From positions 1-30,842 of the forward strand of contig CATXJW010000025.1 in NCBI GenBank assembly GCA_958370325.1: a stretch of 30,842 nucleotides of DNA, read 5' to 3'. The DNA is from an uncultured Collinsella sp. (GTDB lineage: Bacteria > Actinomycetota > Coriobacteriia > Coriobacteriales > Coriobacteriaceae). The notes under the pieces are model-generated. The model had not been told where the DNA came from. It made no database searches and saw nothing but the letters and a program-made list of their open reading frames with translations. Shown in pieces: positions 8,193-16,165 of the stretch. Made by a program: the position numbers and the translations under genes. Position 1 is the stretch's first letter, and each line of letters opens with the position of its first letter.

Positions 8193-8435
8193 ATGGACCG
8201 CTCCGAAATCTTCGATAAGATCGCCGAAGTCGCCGCTGACGTTCTGGGCGTCGATGTCGCCGACATTAGCGACGAGACCACGTTCGACGATCTTGATGCC
8301 GATTCGCTCGAGCGTCTGCAGTTGGTGACGGCCATCGAGGACGAGTTCGACCTCGAGATCGATGATGAGACCCTGCTGTCGCTCAACTCTGTCGCCGACG
8401 CTGTCGACGCTATTGAAAACGCCAAGGAGGCCTAA
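8193..8435 (+). CDS. acpP: Acyl carrier protein
   Basis: ACP carries growing acyl chains on a phosphopantetheine arm during fatty acid synthesis. The protein has 80 residues and is strongly acidic. DADSLERLQL places the modified serine at position 38 in the invariant DSL motif, and helix III has the usual IEDEFDLEI. AGGAAG lies 4 bases before ATG 8193. The gene ends 3 bases before rnc, and the rnc ribosome site lies within its last codons. Confidence 0.97.
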   Translation: MDRSEIFDKIAEVAADVLGVDVADISDETTFDDLDADSLERLQLVTAIEDEFDLEIDDETLLSLNSVADAVDAIENAKEA

Positions 8436-8438
8436 GTC

Positions 8439-9164
8439 TTGGCTTTATCTGAACGACTCGCGCGCGCCCAGGAAATCCTGGGCCACGAGTTCAATAACAA
8501 GGTGCTGCTGCGCGCGGCGCTCACGCACCCTTCTGCCGTGGAAGGTCAGCCCGTCTCGGCGAGCTATGAGCGCCTTGAGTTTTTGGGCGATTCCATTTTG
8601 GGCGCCGTAGTGGCCCGTTCGCTCTTTGAGTCCTATCCCGAGTTTGACGAGGGCAAGCTTACGCGCCTGAAGGTGTCGCTCGTCTCGGGTGCCACGCTGT
8701 CTGAGGTCTCCCATGAGCTGGGCATCGACGACATCATTATCTTTGGTGCCTCCGAGACCGGCACGGGCGCGCGCGGCCTGCATTCGGCGCTCGAGAACGT
8801 CTATGAGTCGCTCGTGGGCGCGCTGTATCTGGATGCTGGCTGGGATGCGGCGGCGGAGTTCATTCACCGTACGCTTAAGCCTCATTTGGCCTCCGAGCGT
8901 GCTGAGCACCCCGCAAACCCCAAGTCGTTTTTGCAGGAGTGCGTACAGGCCGACGGCCACGAGCCTCCGGCGTACAAGCTCGTTGGCTCTGAGGGCCCCG
9001 CGCATGCGCCCACCTTTACCGCCGTGGTGCTCATCGACGGTATTCGCCAGGGCCGCGGCACCGGTTCCTCCAAGAAGGAGGCCGAGGGAGCCGCTGCGCT
9101 CGAGGCGCTCGACCGCATGGCTTACACCACCAACGGCGTGATTCTCAACAAGAAGCCTGTTTAA
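8439..9164 (+). CDS. rnc: Ribonuclease III
   Basis: RNase III cuts double-stranded RNA, including rRNA precursors. The 241-residue protein has the catalytic signature ERLEFLGDSILG at 44-55, the second acidic cluster ENVYESLVGALYLD near 123-136, and a C-terminal double-stranded RNA-binding domain (about 160-229, ending GTGSSKKEAEGAAALEAL). The start is TTG at 8439, 8 bases after AAGGAGG (8424-8430), which lies inside acpP; no ATG or GTG is better placed. The rnc-smc-ftsY order that follows is widely conserved. Confidence 0.96.
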   Translation: MALSERLARAQEILGHEFNNKVLLRAALTHPSAVEGQPVSASYERLEFLGDSILGAVVARSLFESYPEFDEGKLTRLKVSLVSGATLSEVSHELGIDDIIIFGASETGTGARGLHSALENVYESLVGALYLDAGWDAAAEFIHRTLKPHLASERAEHPANPKSFLQECVQADGHEPPAYKLVGSEGPAHAPTFTAVVLIDGIRQGRGTGSSKKEAEGAAALEALDRMAYTTNGVILNKKPV

Positions 9165-9174
9165 GCGAGGAGCC

Positions 9175-12100
9175 GTGTATCTCAAGTCCCTCACGCTCAA
9201 AGGGTTCAAGTCGTTTGCCGACCGCGCCCATATGACGTTTGAGCCGGGCCTAACCGTCATCGTCGGTCCCAACGGCTCGGGAAAATCGAACATCTCCGAC
9301 TCGATTCTGTGGGTCCTGGGTGAGCAGAGCGCCAAGCAGCTGCGCGGCCAGGCCATGGAGGACGTCATCTTCTCGGGCTCGTCGGCGCGCAAGCCGGTGG
9401 GTGTGGCCGAGGTCACGCTGGTGCTCGATAATTCGGACCATATGCTGCCTGTCGACTTTGACGAGGTGGCTATCACCCGCCGCATGTATCGCTCGGGCGA
9501 AAGCGAGTACCTCATCAACTCGAGCCCGTGCCGCCTTATGGACATCCAGGACATCCTGCACGATTCGGGACTGGGCAAGGATACGCATTCCATCATCAGC
9601 CAGGGCAAGCTCGATGCCATTTTGCAGAGCCGCCCCGAGGAGCGCCGTGCCCTCATCGAGGAGGCCGCCGGCATCTCCAAGCACAAGCGTCGTAAGGAAC
9701 GTGCGCTCAAAAAGATTAAATCGATGGACGAGCACCTGACCCGTGCCCGCGACATCAATAAGGAGATCGCCCGTCAGCTGCGGCCGCTGGAGCGTCAGGT
9801 CGATCGCGCGCGCAAGTACAAAGAGCTGTCCTCGCGCGCGAACGAGCTTACGCAGATGCTGGCCGTCGACGAGCTTCGTTCGCTGCAATCGCAGTGGAAC
9901 GACCTGGAGAGCCGCTCTAAGGAGGGCGCCGCCGAGCTTGAGCTTGCGCAATACCGCTTGGGCGAAAAGGAGCGCGAGCTCGAGAAGCTCCAGGTTATGC
10001 TCGAGGAAAAGGGCCTGTTTGTGGGCGATCTGGGCGAGCAGCGCCGCCATATGCAAGATGTGGTCGGCCGCATTAACTCCGACATGCGTCTGCTCGAGGA
10101 AAAGGGCCACAACATGGTGTCGCGCCTGTCTGACATGCGCGGCCAGATCTCGAGCTCCGAGCATCAGCGCCGCCGCGTGGTCGAGGAGCTCGAGGATGCA
10201 CGAGCCCAGCTTGAGGAAGTGACCGGCGCGCATATGCAGGCCCAGGAGGACGTCGACGCTGCTGGTCCTGCCGCCGCCGAGCTTCACGAGCGCCGCGTGG
10301 CGCTTGATGCGCAGATTTCGCAGCTCACGCGCGAGCAGCGCGATGTGCAGCGTGTGGCCGATAACGCCGCGCTCGAGCTCGCCAAGGTAAAGGATTCGCT
10401 TTCCAATGCCGAGGTCGAGGACAACATGTACGCCTCGCGCCTGGATCAGATCGATGAACAGCTCGAGGAGGTTACAGCATCGCTTGATAGCCGCCGCGAC
10501 CGTGCTGAGGAGCTTGAGAGTGCCCTTGAGGCGGCTCGTCAGGCCCAGAGCGATGCGCGCGAGGCCACCGAGGCAGCACGCGCTGCCCTCAAGGACCTGC
10601 GCGCCCGCGAGAGCGAGGCGCGCAACAAGCTGTCCGAGGTGCGCTCGGAGCTTGCCAGCCAAAAGAAGCTTGATGCTCGCATGGCCGACAGCTCGCCGCT
10701 CGTAAGCCGTCTGGTGGGCGCGCTGGGCGACGATGTTTCGGGCCGTCTGGGCGATGTGCTCGAGGCGCCGCGTGAGCTCGAGGGCCTGGTTGAGCAGCTG
10801 CTCGCCGGCGATATCGATGCGCTTTTGTTCGATAACGCTGCTGCACTTGAGCGTGCCGGTCGTGCGGCTCTGGACCAAAAGAAGGCCTCGGGCGAGGCGC
10901 TGCTGGTGGCGCGCAGCGTGAGCGGCTCTGCGGCCGCCGAGGGCGCTGCCGGTACCCGTCTTGTTGACCGTCTGTCCGTGCGTGAGGGCTACGGTCCGGT
11001 TGTCGAGGCGCTGCTCGGCGGCTATTTTGTGGTCGATGACTTAGCCGTCGCGCTGTCCGCGCCAGTCGTTGATGGCGTGACCTACGTGACGCCCGATGGC
11101 GCCCGCGTGAGCTGTGGCGGCCTGGTTCGTGTGGGGCTTGATGCCGGCGAGGCTTCGGGCGCTCTGGAGCGCAAGCGTCGTATCCGCGAGCTGGAGGGCC
11201 TGGAGCCCGATCTTGCTGCCGTGTTTGAGCATGTTTCGGATCAGGTCGTCGAGGCCAACGCTGCCGTCGAGGAGGCCCGTGCTGCCGAGGGCGATGCTGC
11301 CGGCGAGATCGCCCGCCTTGTGGGCGAGCGTCGCTCCCTGCTGTCCGAGATCGGCCGCCTGGAGCAGAGTGCCAACAATGCCGAGGTCGAGCGCGTGCGC
11401 ATTTCCAAGCGCCGCGAGCAGGCCGCAGAGGCCGTTCGTGCCGCACGTCCGCGCGTGGACGAGCTCACTCGTTCGCGTGACGAGGCCCGTGCGCAGGCGA
11501 GCGACTTAGGCTTGCAGATTGCCGAGGCCAACGACGAGCTCGATCGCGTGCGTCGCGACGACTCCGAGGCCACCGGTAAGCTCGCCGACGCTAAGGTGCG
11601 CCTGGCTCAGACGAGCGAGCGCCTGCGTTCGCTGAAGGGCCGTGTGCCCGATCTTGAGCATCGCCTGGAGGGTATCGACCGTCGTATCCGCGGGACACGC
11701 CAGGCCTCGCGCTCGCTTGAGCTGCTGCGCCTTCGCGTCGACCCCATGCACGAGCGCTATTCTGCCCTGTTGGAGCGCGCCTCGGACTGGGCTGCGCGCC
11801 TGCGCGATCAGGCCTCGCTCGAGGAGGCGGACTCGGCTTCGCTTAAGAAAACCATCGAGGACGCCAAGACCGAGGTCGCCCACGCCAAGGAGCGGGTCGA
11901 TGCTGCCACGGCGACGCAAAACGAGTTCAAGGTCGCACGCGGCAAGCTCGAGGTTCAGGTCGAGGCTGCTATCAAGGCCATCACCGCCGATGGCACTACG
12001 GTGCTCGAGGAGGCGCTCATGCTGCCGGCGCCCACCGACCGCGACGCCGCCGAGCGCGAGCTCAACCAGCTCGTGCGCCAGATCAACAACTTGGGTCCTG

Positions 12101-12711
12101 TGAACCAAGTCGCCATGGAGGAGTACGAGCAGCTCAAGCGCCGTGCCGATTACATCGAGGAGCAACTTGCCGATCTGGAGAGCGCGCGCAAGGCGCTCAC
12201 CAAGATCACCGTGGCGATCGACCGCAAGATGCGCAAGGCGTTCCTGGTGACGTTTGAGAAGGTTGATGCGAACTTCCGCGAGATCTTCGCCATGCTGTTC
12301 CCGGGTGGCCAGGCACATCTGGAGATGACCGACCCCGAGCATCCGGCCGAGACGGGCATCGAGGTCGTGGCGCAGCCGCGCGGCAAGCGCATCACCAAGA
12401 TGATGCTCATGTCGGGCGGCGAGAAGAGCCTGACGGCGCTCGCCTTGCTCTTTGCCGTGTATCGCACGCGCACGGTGCCGTTCTATGTGCTGGACGAGGT
12501 CGAGGCCGCGCTCGACGACGCCAACCTGTCCAAGCTCATCGGCGCCCTCGATGTGCTGCGTTCCGATACGCAGCTCTTGGTAATCTCGCATCAGCGCCGT
12601 ACTATGGAGGATGCTGACGTTCTCTACGGCGTCTCGATGCAAGCCGACGGCGTCAGTCGCGTCGTCTCGCAAAAACTCGATCGCGAAACCGGAAAGGTCG
12701 TGAATGCATAA
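9175..12711 (+). CDS. smc: Chromosome partition protein SMC
   Basis: SMC is the ATPase of the bacterial condensin complex with ScpA and ScpB, which organises and segregates the chromosome. The 1178-residue protein shows the full domain order: N-terminal ATPase half with GPNGSGKSN (31-39), a long coiled coil (about 160-500), a glycine-rich hinge (about 510-670, with GYGPVVEALLGGYFVVDDL), a return coiled coil, then the LMSGGEKSL signature near 1078 and Walker B VLDEVEAALDD near 1105. GTG 9175 gives the conserved MYLKSLTLKGFKSFAD start; the GAGGAG site is close (2-4 bases). The stop overlaps the ftsY start (TAATG). Confidence 0.98.
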   Translation: MYLKSLTLKGFKSFADRAHMTFEPGLTVIVGPNGSGKSNISDSILWVLGEQSAKQLRGQAMEDVIFSGSSARKPVGVAEVTLVLDNSDHMLPVDFDEVAITRRMYRSGESEYLINSSPCRLMDIQDILHDSGLGKDTHSIISQGKLDAILQSRPEERRALIEEAAGISKHKRRKERALKKIKSMDEHLTRARDINKEIARQLRPLERQVDRARKYKELSSRANELTQMLAVDELRSLQSQWNDLESRSKEGAAELELAQYRLGEKERELEKLQVMLEEKGLFVGDLGEQRRHMQDVVGRINSDMRLLEEKGHNMVSRLSDMRGQISSSEHQRRRVVEELEDARAQLEEVTGAHMQAQEDVDAAGPAAAELHERRVALDAQISQLTREQRDVQRVADNAALELAKVKDSLSNAEVEDNMYASRLDQIDEQLEEVTASLDSRRDRAEELESALEAARQAQSDAREATEAARAALKDLRARESEARNKLSEVRSELASQKKLDARMADSSPLVSRLVGALGDDVSGRLGDVLEAPRELEGLVEQLLAGDIDALLFDNAAALERAGRAALDQKKASGEALLVARSVSGSAAAEGAAGTRLVDRLSVREGYGPVVEALLGGYFVVDDLAVALSAPVVDGVTYVTPDGARVSCGGLVRVGLDAGEASGALERKRRIRELEGLEPDLAAVFEHVSDQVVEANAAVEEARAAEGDAAGEIARLVGERRSLLSEIGRLEQSANNAEVERVRISKRREQAAEAVRAARPRVDELTRSRDEARAQASDLGLQIAEANDELDRVRRDDSEATGKLADAKVRLAQTSERLRSLKGRVPDLEHRLEGIDRRIRGTRQASRSLELLRLRVDPMHERYSALLERASDWAARLRDQASLEEADSASLKKTIEDAKTEVAHAKERVDAATATQNEFKVARGKLEVQVEAAIKAITADGTTVLEEALMLPAPTDRDAAERELNQLVRQINNLGPVNQVAMEEYEQLKRRADYIEEQLADLESARKALTKITVAIDRKMRKAFLVTFEKVDANFREIFAMLFPGGQAHLEMTDPEHPAETGIEVVAQPRGKRITKMMLMSGGEKSLTALALLFAVYRTRTVPFYVLDEVEAALDDANLSKLIGALDVLRSDTQLLVISHQRRTMEDADVLYGVSMQADGVSRVVSQKLDRETGKVVNA

Positions 12712-13628
12712 TGGGATTCTTTGACGCACTCTCGCGCGGACTTGAGCGCAGCCGCGAGGCCCTCAACGAGGTCTTCTACTTTGGCGGCGAGGTCGACGAG
12801 GATTTTTGGGAGGACCTTGAGGACACCCTCGTTATGGGTGACATGGGTGCCGAGGTCGCCATTCAGGTCTCCGATGACCTGCGTGACGCCGCTGCCAAGA
12901 AGAACCTCAAGACCGCCCCGCAGCTTCGCCGCGCCCTGGCCGAGCAGCTCGAGGGCCATTTTGTGCCTGTTGAGCGCGATCCGTTTTCCGATACGCCGAG
13001 CTGCGTGCTGTTTGTCGGCATCAACGGTGCCGGCAAGACCACCACGGTCGGCAAGATTGCGAGCGCCATGGCCGCCCGCGGCAAGAACGTGGTGATCGGT
13101 TCGGCCGACACCTTCCGCGCCGCTGCCATCGAGCAGCTCGATGTGTGGGGTCAGCGTGCCGGCGTACCGGTTATCAAGCGTGACCGCGGCTCCGATCCGG
13201 CGAGCGTGTGCTATGACGTGCTCGACGAGGCCGATAAGCGCGGCAGCGACCTGGTGCTCATCGATACCGCCGGCCGTCTGCACACGAGTCCCGAGCTCAT
13301 GCGCGAGCTCGCCAAGGTGGTTAATGTGACCCGTAAGCGCGCCGCCAATATGGCCGCCGGTCCCATGCCGGTCTCGGTCGTGCTTGTGATCGATGCCGCC
13401 ACTGGTCAGAACGGTCTGAACCAGGCGCTCGAGTTTAACGAGGCGCTGGGCCTGGACGGTATTATCATGACTAAGCTCGACGGAACGGCTAAGGGTGGTA
13501 TCGCCATGGCCGTGGCCGAGAAGCTCAAGCTCCCGATCCTTCGCATCGGCGTGGGCGAGCAGGTCGATGACCTGCAGGAGTTTAACGCCAAAGATTTCTG
13601 CCGTGCCCTGGTGGGCGAGTCCAACTAA
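12711..13628 (+). CDS. ftsY: Signal recognition particle receptor FtsY
   Basis: FtsY is the membrane-associated GTPase that receives ribosome-SRP complexes and hands them to the translocon. The protein has 305 residues: an NG-domain-only form with very little N-terminal acidic extension. Motifs: GINGAGKTTTVGKIA near 103-117, DTFRAAAIEQL, LIDTAGRLHTSPELM, and MTKLDGTAKGG. The start overlaps the smc stop by one base. ffh, its SRP partner, follows 10 bases later, so both halves of the targeting GTPase pair are made together. Confidence 0.97.
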   Translation: MGFFDALSRGLERSREALNEVFYFGGEVDEDFWEDLEDTLVMGDMGAEVAIQVSDDLRDAAAKKNLKTAPQLRRALAEQLEGHFVPVERDPFSDTPSCVLFVGINGAGKTTTVGKIASAMAARGKNVVIGSADTFRAAAIEQLDVWGQRAGVPVIKRDRGSDPASVCYDVLDEADKRGSDLVLIDTAGRLHTSPELMRELAKVVNVTRKRAANMAAGPMPVSVVLVIDAATGQNGLNQALEFNEALGLDGIIMTKLDGTAKGGIAMAVAEKLKLPILRIGVGEQVDDLQEFNAKDFCRALVGESN

Positions 13629-13638
13629 GGAGTGACTA

Positions 13639-15114
13639 GTGTTTGATTCCCTGAGCGATCGCCTCAACGACACATTTGACCGTCTACGCGGCAAGGGTAA
13701 GCTGACCGAGGCCGATATCACTTCAGCCATGCGCGACATTCGCATGGCACTGCTCGAGGCCGACGTTAACTTTAAGGTCGTCAAGGAGTTCGTCGCCAAG
13801 ACCAAGGAGCGCTGCATGACCGCCGAGGTCATGGAGTCGCTGTCGCCGGCGCAAAACGTCGTCAAGATCGTGCTCGACGAGCTCACCGAGATGCTCGGCT
13901 CAACCGAGAGTAAGCTCGTCTTTAGCAACCGCATTCCCAATGTCATCATGCTCGTGGGCCTGCAGGGCTCTGGTAAGACCACGGCGGCCGTAAAGCTGGC
14001 CTACCTGCTCAAGAAGCAGGGCCGCTCGCCGCTGCTCGCCGCGTGCGACGTCTACCGTCCCGCCGCTGCCGACCAGCTGGCCACGCTCGGTGGCGAGATC
14101 GGCGTGCCGGTCTTCCGCGGTGACGGCGCGCACCCGGTCGACATTGCCAAGGGTGCCATCCAGGAGGCCGTCGACCACCTGCGCGACGTGGTCATTGTCG
14201 ATACCGCCGGTCGTCTTCAGATCGACGAGCAGATGATGCAGGAGGCCGTCGACATCAAGAAGGCCGTCAAGCCCGACCAGGTGCTGATGGTCGTCGATGC
14301 CATGACCGGCCAGGATATCGTCAACGTCGTCTCGACCTTCGCCGATCGCACCGACTTTGATGGCGTGATTATCTCCAAGCTTGACGGCGATGCCCGTGGC
14401 GGTGGCGCACTTTCGGTGCGTCAGGTGACCGGCAAGCCCATCAAGTTCGTGAGCATGGGCGAGAAGCCTGATTCGCTGGAGCCGTTCTATCCCGATCGCA
14501 TGGCCAAGCGAATCTTGGGCATGGGCGATGTCGTAGGCATTATCGAGAAGGCCCAGGAGGCAGCCGATGCAGAGCAGCTCGAGGCTGCCGAGCGTATGCT
14601 GCGCGAGGGCTTTACCATGAACGATATGCTCGACCAGATGAAGGCCGTCAAGAAGATGGGCGGCATGAAGGGTATCCTGGGCATGCTCCCCGGCGGACAG
14701 CGTGCGCTCAACCAGATGGGCGGCAACCTGGATGAGGGCATCTTCGATAAGAACGAGGCCATCATCATGTCGATGACCAAGGAGGAGCGCCTGCGTCCCT
14801 CCATCATCAACGGTCAGCGTCGCGCGCGTATCGCCAAGGGCGCCGGCGTAACCCCCACCGAGGTCAACAGCCTTATGAAGCAGTGGGGCGAGATGAATAA
14901 GATGATGGGCCGCATGCGCACGATGGCCAATCAGGCACAGGCCGGCGGTAAAAAAGGCAAAAAGGGAAAGAAGGGCAAGAGGATGCGCATGCCCAATATC
15001 CCTGGCCTGGACGCTATGGGTCTGGGCGGCATGGGCGGCCTTGGCACGGGCGGTCCCAAGTCCGATATGGAGCTGCTGCGCCAGATGGAAGCGCAGATGC
15101 GTAATAAGAAATAG
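13639..15114 (+). CDS. ffh: Signal recognition particle protein Ffh
   Basis: Ffh binds signal sequences and 4.5S RNA and pairs with FtsY for co-translational targeting. The 491-residue protein has the N domain, a G domain with GLQGSGKTTAA near 107-117, DVYRPAAADQL, VDTAGRLQ and SKLDGDARGG, and a methionine-rich M domain (about 325-440) for signal peptide and RNA binding. The tail adds a lysine/glycine block (about 435-448) and a Gly/Met-rich stretch, making it some 40 residues longer than E. coli Ffh. GTG 13639 follows AAGGAG (13627-13632) by 6 bases. It closes the long operon; a strong terminator follows. Confidence 0.97.
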   Translation: MFDSLSDRLNDTFDRLRGKGKLTEADITSAMRDIRMALLEADVNFKVVKEFVAKTKERCMTAEVMESLSPAQNVVKIVLDELTEMLGSTESKLVFSNRIPNVIMLVGLQGSGKTTAAVKLAYLLKKQGRSPLLAACDVYRPAAADQLATLGGEIGVPVFRGDGAHPVDIAKGAIQEAVDHLRDVVIVDTAGRLQIDEQMMQEAVDIKKAVKPDQVLMVVDAMTGQDIVNVVSTFADRTDFDGVIISKLDGDARGGGALSVRQVTGKPIKFVSMGEKPDSLEPFYPDRMAKRILGMGDVVGIIEKAQEAADAEQLEAAERMLREGFTMNDMLDQMKAVKKMGGMKGILGMLPGGQRALNQMGGNLDEGIFDKNEAIIMSMTKEERLRPSIINGQRRARIAKGAGVTPTEVNSLMKQWGEMNKMMGRMRTMANQAQAGGKKGKKGKKGKRMRMPNIPGLDAMGLGGMGGLGTGGPKSDMELLRQMEAQMRNKK

Positions 15115-15139
15115 GGCTGTAATTCCAGCTTGATATGGC

Positions 15140-15177
15140 AAAGGCCACTCGGAAGCTACCGGGTGGCCTTTGTTGTT
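15140..15177 (+). terminator. Terminator at the end of the core operon
   Basis: A 13-base arm (15140-15152) pairs with 15159-15171 with one mismatch, leaving a 6-nt loop, and is followed by a T-rich TGTTGTT. The outer AAAGGCCAC/GTGGCCTTT is symmetrical, so it may also stop transcripts arriving from the DUF134 gene on the - strand. Confidence 0.85.
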
Positions 15178-15234
15178 GGCTTTGATTGTTGGGCTGCGTT
15201 TAGCGTCGTGCCCTGAGCTCGCGCTGCCGTGCCG

Positions 15235-15999
15235 TTAGTGGCAGCCGCAGCCCTCGTGGCCCTCGTGCTCGTGATGGCCGTGACAGCTGCCGGCCTCGCC
15301 ATGTTCGTGGGCGTGGTCGTGGTCATGGCCGTGGCAGCCGCACGTGGCCTCGCCGTTCTGTGCAAGCGTGCCGGCGATAAGGGCCTCGACGCAAGCGTCG
15401 CAGCTGCCCTGGGCACCTGCGTATACCGTGATGCCGGCTTGGGCAAGCGCGTTGATGGCGCCACCGCCGATACCGCCGCAGATGAGCGTGTCCACGCCGC
15501 CGTTGGCGAGCAGGCCCGCAAGGGCACCGTGGCCGGTGCCGCCGGTGCCCACGACCTGCTCGTTGAGCACCTTGCCGTCCTGAATGTCGTAGATCTTGAA
15601 CTGCTCGCTGCGGCCAAAGTGCATAAAGATGTTGCCGTTGTCGTACGTGGTTGCCACCCTCATGGTGCCGACCTCCTTTGCTGGCCATGCGGCCGTTTTC
15701 GTGGTAATGGGGGAGTACGCGATATTGCCGCCCTCGATGACAATCGCCCGTCCGTTGACCAGCGCGTTTGCCACCTTGCGATGCGCGCGGCTGCAAATTG
15801 CCGCCACCGTGGCGCGGGCAATGCCCATGTGCTGGGCGACGGTCTCCTGATTGAGGCCCTCCAGGTCACACAGCCGCAGGACTTCGAGCTCGTCGACCGT
15901 CATATCGATGGCGTCTCCGCTGGCAAGGCCGTCGGGGGTAAAGCCGCGGTATTCGGGGATGATCCCAACACGGCGCAATTTTTCGCGTCTTCCTGCCAT
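15235..15999 (-). CDS. DUF134 DNA-binding domain fused to a NifX/NifB-type (dinitrogenase iron-molybdenum cofactor) domain
   Basis: The 254-residue protein has two parts. Residues 1-90 match DUF134: MAGRREKLRRVG, a VDELEVLRLCDLEGLNQETVAQHMG helix-turn-helix like sigma-70 region 4, and a basic recognition stretch. Residues 113-215 match the small NifX/NifY/NifB C-terminal fold (MRVATTYDNG, HFGRSEQFKIYDI, GIGGGAINALAQAGI). Residues 219-254 form a His/Cys-rich tail ending CGCH, typical of a metal-binding region. No nitrogenase genes are near, and such domains are common in organisms without nitrogenase. ATG 15999 has AAGGAG 5 bases upstream; the GTG two codons earlier overlaps that site. A metal- or redox-responsive autoregulator is my inference. 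An internal start is listed separately. Confidence 0.88.
   Translation of the reverse strand: MAGRREKLRRVGIIPEYRGFTPDGLASGDAIDMTVDELEVLRLCDLEGLNQETVAQHMGIARATVAAICSRAHRKVANALVNGRAIVIEGGNIAYSPITTKTAAWPAKEVGTMRVATTYDNGNIFMHFGRSEQFKIYDIQDGKVLNEQVVGTGGTGHGALAGLLANGGVDTLICGGIGGGAINALAQAGITVYAGAQGSCDACVEALIAGTLAQNGEATCGCHGHDHDHAHEHGEAGSCHGHHEHEGHEGCGCH
15661..15679 (-). promoter_or_regulatory. Strong internal ribosome binding site and in-frame ATG in the DUF134-NifX gene
   Basis: On the - strand, AAAGGAGGT (15679-15671), a full anti-SD match, stands 7 bases before an in-frame ATG (15663-15661). This ATG begins exactly at the NifX-type domain (residue 113) and would give a separate 142-residue protein spanning 15235-15663. 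Confidence 0.6.
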
Positions 16000-16013
16000 G
16001 CGCACTCCTTATC

Positions 16014-16025
16014 TGACATATGTCA
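16014..16025. promoter_or_regulatory. Palindromic operator 1 (TGACATATGTCA)
   Basis: A perfect 12-bp palindrome between the -10 and the ribosome site of the DUF134 gene, covering the expected transcription start. Binding would block transcription. Confidence 0.65.
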
Positions 16026-16030
16026 ATAAT

Positions 16031-16058
16031 AGAATAACGCGTGTGCGCCACAGAGCAA
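16031..16058 (-). promoter_or_regulatory. Promoter of the DUF134-NifX gene
   Basis: Read on the - strand: TTGCTC (16058-16053), a 16-base spacer, and TATTCT (16036-16031). The expected start point near 16024 falls in operator 1. Confidence 0.6.
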
Positions 16059-16066
16059 GGCATTTT

Positions 16067-16078
16067 TGGCATATGTCA
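16067..16078. promoter_or_regulatory. Palindromic operator 2 (TGGCATATGTCA)
   Basis: Differs from operator 1 by one base. It lies just upstream of the -35 of the DUF134 promoter, 53 bp centre to centre from operator 1, close to five helical turns. Confidence 0.6.
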
Positions 16079-16120
16079 GAAAATGAGGGCTTATGTTAGG
16101 GCTGTGGGGCCGCGTGCGCC

Positions 16121-16131
16121 TGGGCTACAAT
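16121..16131 (+). promoter_or_regulatory. Candidate -10 of thyA-folA
   Basis: TGGGCTACAAT ends in TACAAT (16126-16131), 34 bases before the thyA start. It would place the transcription start downstream of an in-frame ATG at 16130, which supports the later start at 16166. No clear -35. Confidence 0.45.
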
Positions 16132-16165
16132 GAATCTCGCTTGTAGGCGACTGACAGGAGGGTCA

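Noticed and set aside
15235..15663. Nitrogen fixation function
   Set aside because: The NifX/NifB-type domain alone is widespread in bacteria without nitrogenase, and no nif genes are present.
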